Shown one piece after another: positions 8,103 through 17,099 of a DNA stretch of 64,000 nt (positions are counted from its first letter, which is position 1; each line of letters starts with the position of its first letter). This DNA comes from Gemmatimonadaceae bacterium (GTDB lineage Bacteria; Gemmatimonadota; Gemmatimonadetes; Gemmatimonadales; Gemmatimonadaceae): contig JAICLZ010000001.1 of the NCBI GenBank assembly GCA_025929535.1, positions 62,001 to 126,000 of the forward strand, in the 5' to 3' direction. Below the pieces are notes generated by a model. It was given only the letters and a program-made list of their open reading frames with translations, was not told where the DNA came from and searched no databases. Both the position numbers and the translations under genes were made by a program.

Positions 8103-9542
8103 ATGTCCATGCCCGCCACCGCGTTCCCGCGTCCTTACACCGGACGACACACCGCCACGGTCCCCATTCAGGCCGCTGCCGAGCCGAAGCCAGACCGCCT
8201 CATGCGCGCGGTGGCGCTCGTGTTGTTCACGTACGTCTGGCGACTCCAGGACGCCTTCCCGTTCCTCGGCAAGCTGCAGCTTCCGGCGCTCGCCGTACTA
8301 ACGTCGCTGATCTACTACAGGTCCAGCAAGTGGCCGATCCGGCGCGCTCGCCTCGTCAAGGGGCCGACCACGAAGCTGGTGGTCGCGCTGATGGTGATCA
8401 TGGCCATCGGTGTGCCGTTCAGCCTGTGGGTGGGACACAGCGCGACGTTCGTCATCAAGGGCATGCTTCCGAACGTGCTCTTCCTGCTTCTCGTCGCCAC
8501 GAGCGTGCGGACGGTACGCGACATCGAATGGTTCGCGCTCGTGAATCTGTACGGCGCGCTGGTCTACACCACCGTCGTCAGCCTCTTCTTTCACGTCGGC
8601 TACGACGGCCGACTCGGCGGGTTGATCTATTACGACGCGAACGACTTCGCGCTCGTGATGGTCTGCACGATTCCATTCGCGATCTACTTTCTCGGCAAGG
8701 GACACAAGAGCTCGCACCGCCTTGCGGCGCTCATCACCATGGCCATGATCCTCACGGCGATGGTGAAGAGCGGCTCGCGCGGCGGATTCATCGGGCTGAT
8801 CGGTGTCATGCTCTACGTTCTGCTGCGCTATCGTGCGATTCCGAGCCGCGTGCGTCTCGCCGTCACGATCGCCGGCCTCGCGCTCTTCCTCGGCTTCGCG
8901 AGCGACAAGTACTGGACCTCGATGGGGAGCATTCTGCATCCGGAGAGCGACTACAATTACAACGACAATGTCGGCCGCGTCGAAGTCTGGAAACGGGGAC
9001 TGGGATACATGATTCACAACCCAGTCGTGGGCGTTGGCGTGGGAGCCTATCCGATGGCGGAGGGTGGATCGGAGATCGCGCAATCGCTCGCCTCGCAGGG
9101 CAAGGGATTCAAGTGGTCGGTGGCACACAACTCGTTTCTCGAGACTGGCGCGGAGCTCGGCATTCCCGGTGCCCTCGTATTCATCGCGATGCTGGCGGTC
9201 ACCGGGTTCAGTCTCACGCGCATTTCGCCTCGCGGAAAATGGGCGCCGTGGATCACTCGCCGCGAGATGGCGCTCGCGCAGATGCTCATCGGTGCGATCG
9301 TGGGATTCTGCGTGGCAGGGTTCTTCGTGTCCGCTGAATATTTCGCGTATCTCTACTTCATTCTCGGGCTCGCAGTCGGGTTGATGAAGCTGATACGCTT
9401 GCGCGCGGGCGCGATGCCGGCGACTCGACCGCCGATCAACGTTCGACTTGCGAGTCGCACGCCCATGCCGCCCGACGCCGATCTCGGCTGGGTTCGCAGC
9501 TCGGTGGAATCATCGCTGCGTGGCGCGGCTCCGAAGCGCTGA
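8103..9542 (+). CDS. O-antigen ligase/polymerase-fold membrane protein (Wzy/WaaL-like)
   Basis: 479 aa with about ten hydrophobic helices. The family signature is in the large outer loop between the later helices: NDNVGRVEVWKRGLGYM, HNPVVGVGVGAYP and VAHNSFLETGAELGIPG, where the R...W and H-N-x-[FY]-L-E residues are typical of the Wzy_C/O-antigen ligase domain. It would polymerise undecaprenyl-linked repeat units or ligate the finished chain at the periplasmic face. The ATG at 8103 was taken because the longer frame has a low-complexity N-terminus and begins before the promoter at 8074. The GG-rich loop KSGSRGGFIGLIG is also typical. Confidence 0.87.
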   Translation: MSMPATAFPRPYTGRHTATVPIQAAAEPKPDRLMRAVALVLFTYVWRLQDAFPFLGKLQLPALAVLTSLIYYRSSKWPIRRARLVKGPTTKLVVALMVIMAIGVPFSLWVGHSATFVIKGMLPNVLFLLLVATSVRTVRDIEWFALVNLYGALVYTTVVSLFFHVGYDGRLGGLIYYDANDFALVMVCTIPFAIYFLGKGHKSSHRLAALITMAMILTAMVKSGSRGGFIGLIGVMLYVLLRYRAIPSRVRLAVTIAGLALFLGFASDKYWTSMGSILHPESDYNYNDNVGRVEVWKRGLGYMIHNPVVGVGVGAYPMAEGGSEIAQSLASQGKGFKWSVAHNSFLETGAELGIPGALVFIAMLAVTGFSLTRISPRGKWAPWITRREMALAQMLIGAIVGFCVAGFFVSAEYFAYLYFILGLAVGLMKLIRLRAGAMPATRPPINVRLASRTPMPPDADLGWVRSSVESSLRGAAPKR

Positions 9543-9567
9543 CGTTCGCCTCTCGTTCGCGCGCGTC

Positions 9568-10488
9568 ATGGACTTTCGGCGGCACATCAAGAGCACGATC
9601 GAGCAGGGCGCACTGTGGAGCGGCATTCCGGGCGCGATGCGACGGCAGCGCCGCGGGCACGTGCTCATTCTCGCCTACCACAACATCGTTCCCGCCAACG
9701 CGCAGCCGGCAGGCGATCGCTCGCTCCATCTGCCGCAGCGAAAATTCGCCGCGCAGCTCGATTCGCTCATGCGCACGCACGACATCATCCCGCTCACCAC
9801 GGCGCTCGCGGGCTATTCGGGTCAGCGGCCTGCAGTCGCGCTGACGTTCGATGATGCGTACGAGGGCGCGGTGACGGTGGGCATCTCCGAGCTCGAGCAG
9901 CGTGGCCTCCCGGCAACGATCTTCGTCGCGCCGTCGTTTCTGAACGGTCACGACTTCTGGTGGGACGCGCTTGCCGAGCGGGGAAGGGGCGCGCTGTCAC
10001 CGGAGCTGCGCGCGTGGGCGCTCACCGAGTGCGCCGGACGCGACGCCGAAGTTCGCGCGCGCGCGCCGCGCGAGCGCCAGGCGCAGCTCGTGCGCGCTCC
10101 GTCTCATGCGCGCTGCGCGCAGGAGCACGATCTGGTCGCGGCGGCGGGGCGGCGGGGCATCACGCTGGGCTCGCACAGCTGGAATCATCCGAATCTCGCG
10201 CGTCTCGACGAGGCCGCGCTCGCGACCGAGCTCACGCTTCCTCTCCACTGGCTGCGCGAGCGATTCTCGAACGTGCTTCCGGTGGTCTCGTATCCCTATG
10301 GGCTTTCCTCCACGCGGGTGGAAAGCGCCGCGCGGGCTGCGGGATACAGCGCGGGGTTGCGGATCGACGGTGGCTGGCTCTCCGGAAACGCGTCGCAGGA
10401 TGCGTTCGCGCTACCGCGGCTCGATGTGCCATCCGGGCTTTCGCCGGCGGGCTTCGAGCTTCGCACCTCCGGCGTGCGCCCGCGATGA
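9568..10488 (+). CDS. Polysaccharide deacetylase (NodB fold), second copy
   Basis: 306 aa, ATG at 9568. Carbohydrate esterase family 4 protein distinct from the one at 3244. Visible motifs: ILAYHNIVP, VALTFDDAYEGAV (Asp pair), LPATIFVAPSFL, ITLGSHSWNHPNL (S-H-x3-H metal site) and VVSYPYGLSS (motif with the catalytic-site Pro-Tyr). There is no signal peptide. The segment between residues about 130 and 185 is Arg/Ala-rich and poorly conserved in appearance. It follows the polymerase gene by 25 bases and precedes the ATP-grasp gene by 24, so the four plus-strand genes 8103-12839 probably form one operon. Confidence 0.88.
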   Translation: MDFRRHIKSTIEQGALWSGIPGAMRRQRRGHVLILAYHNIVPANAQPAGDRSLHLPQRKFAAQLDSLMRTHDIIPLTTALAGYSGQRPAVALTFDDAYEGAVTVGISELEQRGLPATIFVAPSFLNGHDFWWDALAERGRGALSPELRAWALTECAGRDAEVRARAPRERQAQLVRAPSHARCAQEHDLVAAAGRRGITLGSHSWNHPNLARLDEAALATELTLPLHWLRERFSNVLPVVSYPYGLSSTRVESAARAAGYSAGLRIDGGWLSGNASQDAFALPRLDVPSGLSPAGFELRTSGVRPR

Positions 10489-10512
10489 CGCGCTCCCGAT
10501 GATCCCGCGGCG

Positions 10513-11703
10513 ATGACCCGCAAGCGAGTTCTCGTCACCGATGGAACGCAGCGAAGCGCGCTCGCCGTCGTCCGCTCGCTCGGCCTCGCCGGCCACACGG
10601 TATTCGTGTGCGCGCCACGCGTGCCGTCGCTGGCCGGATCCTCCAGATATTCGTTCGCCGAGTCTGCGGTGGCGAACGCGCTCGATGCGCCGGAGCAGTT
10701 CGTGAGCGACGTGTCGCATCTGGTGGAGCGATGGCGCATCGAGACGCTGATCCCGATCACGGAGGCATCGCTGCTCGCGCTGCTCCCGGAGCGCGAATCG
10801 CTCGGTGTGCTCATCCCGTGGCCCGATGCGGACACCTTTCGGGCGATCTCCGACAAGAAGGCGCTGCTCGCGACTGCGGCGAGCCTCGGGATGGCGGTTC
10901 CGCGACAGCTCGTGTTGAGCTCCCAGGCCGAGGCGCGCGCGCTCGACGCTGCGCTCCTCGACTATCCGCTCGTGATCAAGCCCTCGCGCTCCGTGGGCGA
11001 GCACGATGGACAGCGCGTTTCGCTGGGCGTGCGACACGTCGCCGGCGCCGACGCGCTACGTGCGGAGCTTGCGGAGCTGGGCGAGGCAGCGTATCCGCTG
11101 CTGCTGCAGCAGCGCATTGTCGGACCGGGGATCGGCATTTTTCTGCTGATGTGGAACGGGAACGTGCTCGCAACCTTCGCACACACGCGCCTTCGGGAGA
11201 AGCCGCCGTCGGGCGGCGTCAGCGTCTACTCCGAGAGCGTTCCGGCGGACGCGGAGCTCGTGGAGCGCTCGCGCACGCTGCTCGAGCACATGCACTGGTG
11301 TGGTGTCGCCATGGTGGAGTTCAAGCGCGACGCGGGCACCGGAACGCCATACCTCATGGAAGTGAATGGCCGCTTCTGGGGATCGCTGCAGCTCGCCATC
11401 GATGCCGGCGTGGACTTTCCGGCGCTACTCGTTGCGGCGGCATCCGGGGAATCCGTGGCAGCCAACGCCGGGTATCATGTAGGCTCCCGCATGCGCTGGT
11501 GGTGGGGCGACGTGGATCACCTGCTGCTGCGGTGGCGCAAGGATGTGGCGGCGTTGGCGCTTCCGGAGGGAGCGCCGTCGCGTTGGCGCGCGACGCTCGA
11601 TTTTCTCACCTTCTGGCATCCGCACGACCGCAACGAGGTCTTTCGCCTGAAAGACCCGCGCCCATTTTTCCGCGAGACGATCGAATGGCTGCACCGGCGA
11701 TGA
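10513..11703 (+). CDS. ATP-grasp ligase of the carboxylate-amine type
   Basis: 396 aa. ATP-grasp enzymes join a carboxylate to an amine or thiol by way of an acyl-phosphate. Seen: an N-terminal pre-ATP fold (RVLVTDGTQRSALAVVRSLG), the central DKKALLATAASLGMAVP typical of biotin-carboxylase-like and carB-like ATP-grasps, YPLVIKPSRSVG (ATP-binding Lys), and the metal-binding VEFKRDAG...YLMEVNGRFWGS (E...E-x-N-x-R). Homologs are found in polysaccharide and wall clusters, where they may add amino acids or peptides to sugars. The substrate here is unknown. The following glycosyltransferase start overlaps its stop (ATGA). Confidence 0.85.
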   Translation: MTRKRVLVTDGTQRSALAVVRSLGLAGHTVFVCAPRVPSLAGSSRYSFAESAVANALDAPEQFVSDVSHLVERWRIETLIPITEASLLALLPERESLGVLIPWPDADTFRAISDKKALLATAASLGMAVPRQLVLSSQAEARALDAALLDYPLVIKPSRSVGEHDGQRVSLGVRHVAGADALRAELAELGEAAYPLLLQQRIVGPGIGIFLLMWNGNVLATFAHTRLREKPPSGGVSVYSESVPADAELVERSRTLLEHMHWCGVAMVEFKRDAGTGTPYLMEVNGRFWGSLQLAIDAGVDFPALLVAAASGESVAANAGYHVGSRMRWWWGDVDHLLLRWRKDVAALALPEGAPSRWRATLDFLTFWHPHDRNEVFRLKDPRPFFRETIEWLHRR

Positions 11704-12839
11704 GCGCGCGCGGAAACGCACCACTCCGCATCGCGCTCATGATCGAATGCGACGGTCCTGGCGGCGCCGAGCTGATGATTCTCGAGCTCGCGAAGGAGCT
11801 GCGCGCGCGCGGGCACAGCGTGCTCCCGGTGGGTCTTTCGAATGGCACGGGCTGGCTGGGCGCGCGCTTCGTTGCTGCGGGATTCGAGCCCGCGAGCTTC
11901 GAGCTGAACCGACCGCTCGATCTCGCGGCCGTTCGCGCGCTCTCGGCCATCCTGCGCGACTTTCGAGCGGATGTGGTGCACAGCCACGAGTTCACGATGG
12001 CGATCTACGGCGCCGCGGCTGCGAAGCGCGCCTCCGCGCGTCACGTGATCACGATGCACGGCGGCCTGTACTACGCGACTGCCTGGCGCCGCCGCGCCGC
12101 GCTGCGCTGGGCCATGCGCCGGAGCGCGGCGCTGGTGGGCGTGTCGAACGCCACCGCGAGCGCCCTCGAGCGCAATCTCGGCGTCGAGCGGTCGAAGCTC
12201 CACGTCGTGCCGAACGGAATTCCGCTGCGCACGGGAGCGCGTGCGCGGCTCCGCAGCGAGCTCGCGCTCGCGCCGGGCGAGCTCCTCATCGTCTCGGTGG
12301 GGAATCTCTACGCCGTGAAGGGACACGCGGTGCTCATCGACGCGCTGGCCACGTTGCGCGACCGCACCGGCTGGCGCGTCGCGATAGCCGGGCGCGGCGA
12401 AGAGGAGCCTCGGCTACGGGCGCAGGCCGCGACGGCGGGTATCGGCGATCGCGTGCATCTTCTGGGCTTTCGCGACGATGTCGCCGATATCCTGGCGGCG
12501 GGCGACGTGTTCACGATGCCGTCGCTCTCGGAGGGGCTCCCCTTGGCGCTCGTGGAAGGAATGTCGTTCGGGTTGCCGGTGGTGGTCACCGGCGTTGGCG
12601 GCGTTCCGGAGGTGGTGACCAGCGGAGTGGAAGGCTTGATAGTCCCTCCCTCGGATCCCGGCGCGCTCGCGGCGGCCCTGGGAGAGCTGCTCGAGAATGC
12701 GCCGCTTCGTCAGCAGATGGGCGCCGCCGCGCGCACGCGGGCGGTTCGCGACTATGCGCTTTCGACGATGGCGGACCGGTACGAGCTGCTCTATCGCGGC
12801 GAGTCGCCCGAGTCGCCCGAGTCGCCCGAGTCGCGCTAG
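11700..12839 (+). CDS. Glycosyltransferase family 4 (GT-B)
   Basis: 379 aa. GT-B transferase with DGPGGAELMILELAKEL (acceptor-side Gly loop), DVVHSHEFTMAIYG, HVVPNGIP, IVSVGNLYAVKGHAVLIDAL (start of the donor domain) and FTMPSLSEGLPLALVEGMSFGLPVV, the E-x7-E nucleotide-sugar motif typical of GT4. The ATG at 11700 overlaps the upstream stop as ATGA; an in-frame ATG at 11685 is also possible. The C-terminus ends in repeated ESP triplets from a 9-base tandem repeat. Its stop shares the palindrome CTAG with the stop of the opposing gene. It would add one sugar to the EPS unit at the cytoplasmic face. Confidence 0.9.
   Translation: MSARGNAPLRIALMIECDGPGGAELMILELAKELRARGHSVLPVGLSNGTGWLGARFVAAGFEPASFELNRPLDLAAVRALSAILRDFRADVVHSHEFTMAIYGAAAAKRASARHVITMHGGLYYATAWRRRAALRWAMRRSAALVGVSNATASALERNLGVERSKLHVVPNGIPLRTGARARLRSELALAPGELLIVSVGNLYAVKGHAVLIDALATLRDRTGWRVAIAGRGEEEPRLRAQAATAGIGDRVHLLGFRDDVADILAAGDVFTMPSLSEGLPLALVEGMSFGLPVVVTGVGGVPEVVTSGVEGLIVPPSDPGALAAALGELLENAPLRQQMGAAARTRAVRDYALSTMADRYELLYRGESPESPESPESR
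12801..12836. repeat. 9-base tandem repeat at the 3' end of a glycosyltransferase gene
   Basis: GAGTCGCCC is repeated three times (12801-12827) followed by the variant GAGTCGCGC. It encodes ESPESPESPESR just before the stop. In-frame unit gain or loss would only lengthen or shorten the protein tail. Confidence 0.85.
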
Positions 12840-14272
12840 ACTCGCGCGGGAGTCAGCGCCGCAATCGCGTCGAGGAGAATGCGCGCCTGTGCCGCGCGGC
12901 TGAAGCGATCGTCCCGCGCCACACGCTGCGGCCGGATGCCCTCGCGGTGATCGCGATACCGTCGCGCGATGGCGGCGGCCATCTCGTCGACCTGCGGCAC
13001 GATGACATCCGCGGTCGTGCCCTCGAGCACCTGCGCGATCGCACTTCCGGGCTCCGCGAGCGCGAGCAGCCACGAGTCGAAGCGCACGTACTCGAAGACC
13101 TTGGCCGGAAGCGCGAGCATGTTGCTGCCGAGGAAGATGACCAGCATCGTTGCGCCCGCCAGAAAATCCAGCGCCTCGCGATGCGGCCGCGGCGGCTCGA
13201 CGCTCACGAAGTCCGCGATCCCCTCCTGCGCGGCCATGCCGAGCAGCGGGACGCGGTGCTCGTCGGCGAAGCGGCCCAAAATGTCGATCCCGAACTGCGA
13301 CGGCTCGAGCTTCTCGCTCGCAATCACCCTGGCTGCAGCGCGGAAGAGCGTCTGCGGATCGCGATCGAGATAGATGGTACCGGCGTAGCGGATCACGAAT
13401 CGCTCGCTGTCGCGATGCGGCGGCAGTGGATCGTCATCGGATCCGTTCATCACCGTGATCGTCTTCGCGCTCGCGTCCGGGTGCAACGCCACGAGCGCGG
13501 CGTGCGCCGGCGCGGTGTTCGCCACTACGAGCGATGCGCGCTCGATGCACGCGCGCTCGAAGCGCTCGGCGTGGCGATACCAGATTGGACTGGCAACGCT
13601 CTCGCGCAGCCATGGTTGGAGACTCCACGGATCGCGCATGTCCATCACGAAGGGCAGCCCCGTCTCCATCGACACGAGGCGGCCCGCTTCGTGACTCGTG
13701 TGCGGCGGTGCGGACGTGATCACGGCCTCGTGCACGCCCGGCACGATGATCCGTGTTCCGAGCGTTGCGGCGCGACGGGCCCATCGTTCACCATGCGTGA
13801 GCTCGACCCACGCCCAATACGTGCGGAGCACCTCGCGGGGCGTGCGGATGGACTGCGGGATCTCGCTGCGGTCGAGCGACTCGGGGCGCCCCGCGTTCGC
13901 GCGCGCCTCCGCACCGTTGCTCGCGCCCGCGGTCTTCGGATCGAGGCGCCTGTTCGGCCAGACGGTGCGATAGGCGCGCCAGAGCACGTGCTCCACGTGC
14001 TCGAACGGAAGCATGGGGTCGGGCACGCCGAACACGCGCACGCCTGCAGGGAGTGAATCGAGGGCCGTTCCCACTGCCTTCGATGGCGCGCACGTGATCA
14101 CGTCCAGTCCCCAGCCGCGCTCCGATACCGCTCGTGCCAGCTTCTCCCATCGCCGCGCGCCGATGGTGGTGTCGGGCGGAAAGTGAAAGCTGATGAGAAG
14201 CAGCCGGCGCGCATCGTGCGCGGCCGAGCCACGCTTTTCCCAGAAAGGCGTCGGCCCGGCTGCCGAGCTCAC
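12836..14272 (-). CDS. Glycosyltransferase (GT-B, family 4-like)
   Basis: 478 aa. Seen: LLLISFHFPPDTTIGARRWEKL at the N-terminus (split motif F-P-P-D....G..R), VITSAPPHTSHEAG, FVMDMRDPWSLQPW, IRYAGTIYLDRDPQTLF (start of the donor domain) and a C-terminal FEYVRFDSWLLAL region. This pattern is typical of GT4 proteins with an N-terminal Glyco_transf_4-like domain. The GTG at 14272 overlaps the flippase stop as GTGA, so the flippase and this gene form a minus-strand operon. The gene is convergent with the transferase at 11700, and their stop codons overlap within CTAG at 12836-12839. The sugar donor is not deducible. Confidence 0.85.
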   Translation of the reverse strand: MSSAAGPTPFWEKRGSAAHDARRLLLISFHFPPDTTIGARRWEKLARAVSERGWGLDVITCAPSKAVGTALDSLPAGVRVFGVPDPMLPFEHVEHVLWRAYRTVWPNRRLDPKTAGASNGAEARANAGRPESLDRSEIPQSIRTPREVLRTYWAWVELTHGERWARRAATLGTRIIVPGVHEAVITSAPPHTSHEAGRLVSMETGLPFVMDMRDPWSLQPWLRESVASPIWYRHAERFERACIERASLVVANTAPAHAALVALHPDASAKTITVMNGSDDDPLPPHRDSERFVIRYAGTIYLDRDPQTLFRAAARVIASEKLEPSQFGIDILGRFADEHRVPLLGMAAQEGIADFVSVEPPRPHREALDFLAGATMLVIFLGSNMLALPAKVFEYVRFDSWLLALAEPGSAIAQVLEGTTADVIVPQVDEMAAAIARRYRDHREGIRPQRVARDDRFSRAAQARILLDAIAALTPARV

Positions 14273-15780
14273 AGCGCGTGCTCGCGCACGATGGACACGA
14301 ACGCGCGCGCGCGGGCGCGATGGCGCCACGCGATCATTCCGCCGTACACCAGTACTCCTGTGAGAACCTCGATCGCCAATCGCGCCACCGGAGCCATCGT
14401 TCGTGGAAGCGCCACCATCACGGCGCCGACTGCCATTGCCATGATCGCCGTCGAGCTCAATGCTGGCCAGAGCGTGGCCAAATATCCACGAGGGGACATC
14501 TGGAGTACACGAAACGCCAATCGGTACTGCGGCGCAACCACGACCGGATACGCGATGATCCACATCGTCGCGACGCCGCCTACGCCCCAGCGGGTGCCGA
14601 GCACGAACAACGCAGGCATGACACACGCCGCGATCACGGAGTACCACATGCTCTGCCGCGAGTACCCGGTGTACATGAGCACCTGCGGTGTGACGGTGTC
14701 GATCGACCGGATGCCGCCATACACCGCCAGGAGCCTGAGCGGCACGATCGCGCCCAGCCACTGCGCCCCGAGCACCACGGGCACGAATTCGCCGGCAATG
14801 AGCGCCAGCCCCGCCGCAGCCGGCAGTGTGATGAATGCGAGTCCCTCGACCACTCCCAGGAAATATCGGCGAAGCGCGGGAATGTCGTTCTGCACCGCCG
14901 AGAACACGCCAGGCGTGACGCTCGAGACGAGTGAGCTGATGCGCTCCACCGGAAGTGTCGCGATCTCCCAGCCCAGTGTGTAGGCCCCGAGCGACTGCTT
15001 GCCGAGCACGCGGCCCACGACCGCAAAGTCAGCGGTGTTGTAGGTGTACCACGCGATGCGCCCGACCACGCTGTGCCATCCGACGTGCAGTGCGCTGGCG
15101 ATCGTTGCGAACGAGGAGGGCCATGCCAGGCGGTGCGACCGCAGCCGGAGCGCCAGCAGTGCGCCACAGCCGCTGGCGACGATGCTTCCGAACACCAGCG
15201 CCATGTAGCGGAAGCCGAGCACCGCCAGCACCAGCATGGTGACCATCTGCGCCAGATTGGTCATCCCGTCGATCAGTGCCAGCCTCGGATAGGCGAGATC
15301 GCGCGCCAGCAGCGCCCGGGGCAGCACGCCGAGCGAGCCGAAGATGAAGTTGATGCTCAGGAGCGCGATGATCTTCGCCACGGGCGGCTCGCCATAGAAC
15401 CGCGCAATCAAAGGGGAGATCGCGACGGAAATCCCGGCGATCATGAGCCCCATCACGACGCTGAACCCGCCGATTCGCGCGATCTGCTCCTCGGACAGCT
15501 GCCGGTGGCGCAGTATGGATGCAGTGAGGCCGAACTCACTGATCATGGTGACCAGGCCGAGATAGACCATGGCCATCCCCATGAGCCCATAATCGGCCGG
15601 GGAGAGGATGCGCGCGACGATGAGCGTGGCCGCCCAGCTCAGAATCTGGGTGGCCCACTTCGTTCCTCCCGTCCACGCGATGCCCGAGACCAGCGATCGA
15701 TCGAGGTGCTGGCTATCCAGCTTCGGCGGCGGCAGGGCTACTGTATCGTCGGCGATCGTCAGCTCGGCTCTATTCGTCAA
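14269..15780 (-). CDS. Wzx-type lipopolysaccharide/EPS flippase (MOP superfamily)
   Basis: 503 aa with about 12-14 hydrophobic helices. It resembles the WzxC/TuaB-like branch: GIAWTGGTKWATQILSWAAT and ARILSPADYGLMGMAM at the N-terminus, the usual LSP-x-D-[YF]-G-L motif, then FGLTASILRH. It would move undecaprenyl-linked EPS units across the inner membrane. The only fitting start is a TTG at 15780. The intergenic region to the divergent glycosyltransferase holds a sigma-54-like element facing this gene (15859-15874). Confidence 0.9.
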   Translation of the reverse strand: MTNRAELTIADDTVALPPPKLDSQHLDRSLVSGIAWTGGTKWATQILSWAATLIVARILSPADYGLMGMAMVYLGLVTMISEFGLTASILRHRQLSEEQIARIGGFSVVMGLMIAGISVAISPLIARFYGEPPVAKIIALLSINFIFGSLGVLPRALLARDLAYPRLALIDGMTNLAQMVTMLVLAVLGFRYMALVFGSIVASGCGALLALRLRSHRLAWPSSFATIASALHVGWHSVVGRIAWYTYNTADFAVVGRVLGKQSLGAYTLGWEIATLPVERISSLVSSVTPGVFSAVQNDIPALRRYFLGVVEGLAFITLPAAAGLALIAGEFVPVVLGAQWLGAIVPLRLLAVYGGIRSIDTVTPQVLMYTGYSRQSMWYSVIAACVMPALFVLGTRWGVGGVATMWIIAYPVVVAPQYRLAFRVLQMSPRGYLATLWPALSSTAIMAMAVGAVMVALPRTMAPVARLAIEVLTGVLVYGGMIAWRHRARARAFVSIVREHAL

Positions 15781-15858
15781 TAGAAAGACAGCACCAGGGC
15801 ACGTACGAACGCACGTACCGCCCGGCGCACGGTGACATCATTATGTGACTCGCCTTCG

Positions 15859-15874
15859 AGCAGGAGCCATGCCG
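15859..15874 (-). promoter_or_regulatory. Sigma-54-like element facing the flippase gene
   Basis: On the minus strand CGGCATGGCTCCTGCT shows GG-N10-GC spacing, a -24 box CGGCAT (two mismatches) and a -12 box CTGCT (one mismatch). The predicted start would be about 65 bases upstream of the TTG at 15780. This is a weaker match than the others. Confidence 0.42.
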
Positions 15875-15915
15875 AGGGGCGGGCGACATTGCGTGTGAGG
15901 TTGCGCCTCCGCACG

Positions 15916-15931
15916 CGGCACCCACATTGCT
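15916..15931 (+). promoter_or_regulatory. Sigma-54 -24/-12 element at the glycosyltransferase start
   Basis: CGGCACCCACATTGCT has a perfect -12 box (TTGCT), GG-N10-GC spacing (15917-15918, 15929-15930) and one mismatch in the -24 box. It overlaps the TTG at 15927 used as the gene start. If functional, the transcript would begin near 15942 and translation must start further downstream. Confidence 0.6.
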
Positions 15932-17099
15932 CAACCAGCGACGCCACCTCCGCACCCCTATCGCACTGACTTCCCCGCTCACCATTCTGCACCTGCTCGC
16001 CCCCGCACCCGTGGGTGGTCTGGAGACCGTCGTGTCGACTCTGGCGGTCGCACAACGGCGCGCGGGCCACTCCGTGGTCGTGGCGCCGACACTTTCAACG
16101 CCCCGCGATGGCTGGAACTTCGCCGCTTCGCTCGAGCACACGGATGTGGAGCTGACGCCACTCCTCGTGCGGCGGCGTGGCTATCTTCGCGAGCGGTCGC
16201 TCATTCGAAAACTCTGCGGCACGCGCGGCGTAAACATAGTGCATACACACGGTTACAGATCGGATATCGTGGGTGGACATGTGGGCCGGGAATCGGGGCT
16301 GCCAATAGTAACCACCGTACACGGTTTTACCGGTGGCGGTTGGAAGAACCGCGCTTACGAACGACTCCAGCGCTTCGTGTTCCGACGATTCGACGCGGTG
16401 GTCGCCGTTTCGCAACTCCAGGCCGACCAGCTCCGCTCCACCGGCGTCCCGTCTCAGCGCCTCCACGTCGTTCCGAACGCCCTCGCCGCCGTTGCCGCCC
16501 CCCTCTCCCGCGCCGAGGCACGCCGCGCGCTCGGCTTGCCGGACGAGGGATTGATCGCAGGGTGGGTAGGGCGCATCAGTCGCGAGAAGGGGATCGACAT
16601 CTTCATAGACGCCCTCGCCTCCATCAGCGACTTCCCCCTCCACGCCGCCATACTCGGCGACGGCCCCGAACGCACCACCGAATCGGCTCGAGCGGAATCG
16701 ATCGCGCCCTCGCGGTTCGTCTGGCTGGGCGCCGTGGCGGAGGCGGCAAAGTATTTCGCGGCGTTCGATCTCTTCGTCTTGAGCTCGCGAACGGAGGGGT
16801 TGCCCATGGTCATGCTGGAAGCCATGGCCGCGGGCATCCCGATTGTCGCCACAGCTGTGGGCGGAATCCCCGACCTGTTGTCACCCGGGGAGGGATTGCT
16901 CGTGGCGCCCGAGGACCCAGAAGCGCTCGCCGCGGCAGTGCGCGCCACACTCCACGATCGCGATGCGGCCGAGCAGCGCGCGCGAGCAGCCCGGCGGCGA
17001 CAGCAGGCGGAGTTCGATGTGGGAGCATGGAGCGCGCGCTACGAATCGATCTATCGCGACCTGATCGAGCAACGCGCCTCACTGGCTCGGCGCTCGTGA
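15927..17099 (+). CDS. Glycosyltransferase family 4 (GT-B)
   Basis: 390 aa from TTG 15927. Core motifs: TILHLLAPAPVGGLETVV (Gly-rich acceptor loop), VNIVHTHGYRSDIVG, IVTTVHGFTGGGWKN, LHVVPNALA, AGWVGRISREKGIDIFIDAL and FVLSSRTEGLPMVMLEAMAAG (E-x7-E type donor motif). The first 18 residues (LNQRRHLRTPIALTSPL) look non-conserved, since GT4 proteins normally begin right at the ILHLL strand. Together with the overlapping sigma-54 element this suggests a later, non-ATG start such as CTG 15966. The next gene overlaps its stop by GTGA. Confidence 0.9.
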   Translation: MLNQRRHLRTPIALTSPLTILHLLAPAPVGGLETVVSTLAVAQRRAGHSVVVAPTLSTPRDGWNFAASLEHTDVELTPLLVRRRGYLRERSLIRKLCGTRGVNIVHTHGYRSDIVGGHVGRESGLPIVTTVHGFTGGGWKNRAYERLQRFVFRRFDAVVAVSQLQADQLRSTGVPSQRLHVVPNALAAVAAPLSRAEARRALGLPDEGLIAGWVGRISREKGIDIFIDALASISDFPLHAAILGDGPERTTESARAESIAPSRFVWLGAVAEAAKYFAAFDLFVLSSRTEGLPMVMLEAMAAGIPIVATAVGGIPDLLSPGEGLLVAPEDPEALAAAVRATLHDRDAAEQRARAARRRQQAEFDVGAWSARYESIYRDLIEQRASLARRS

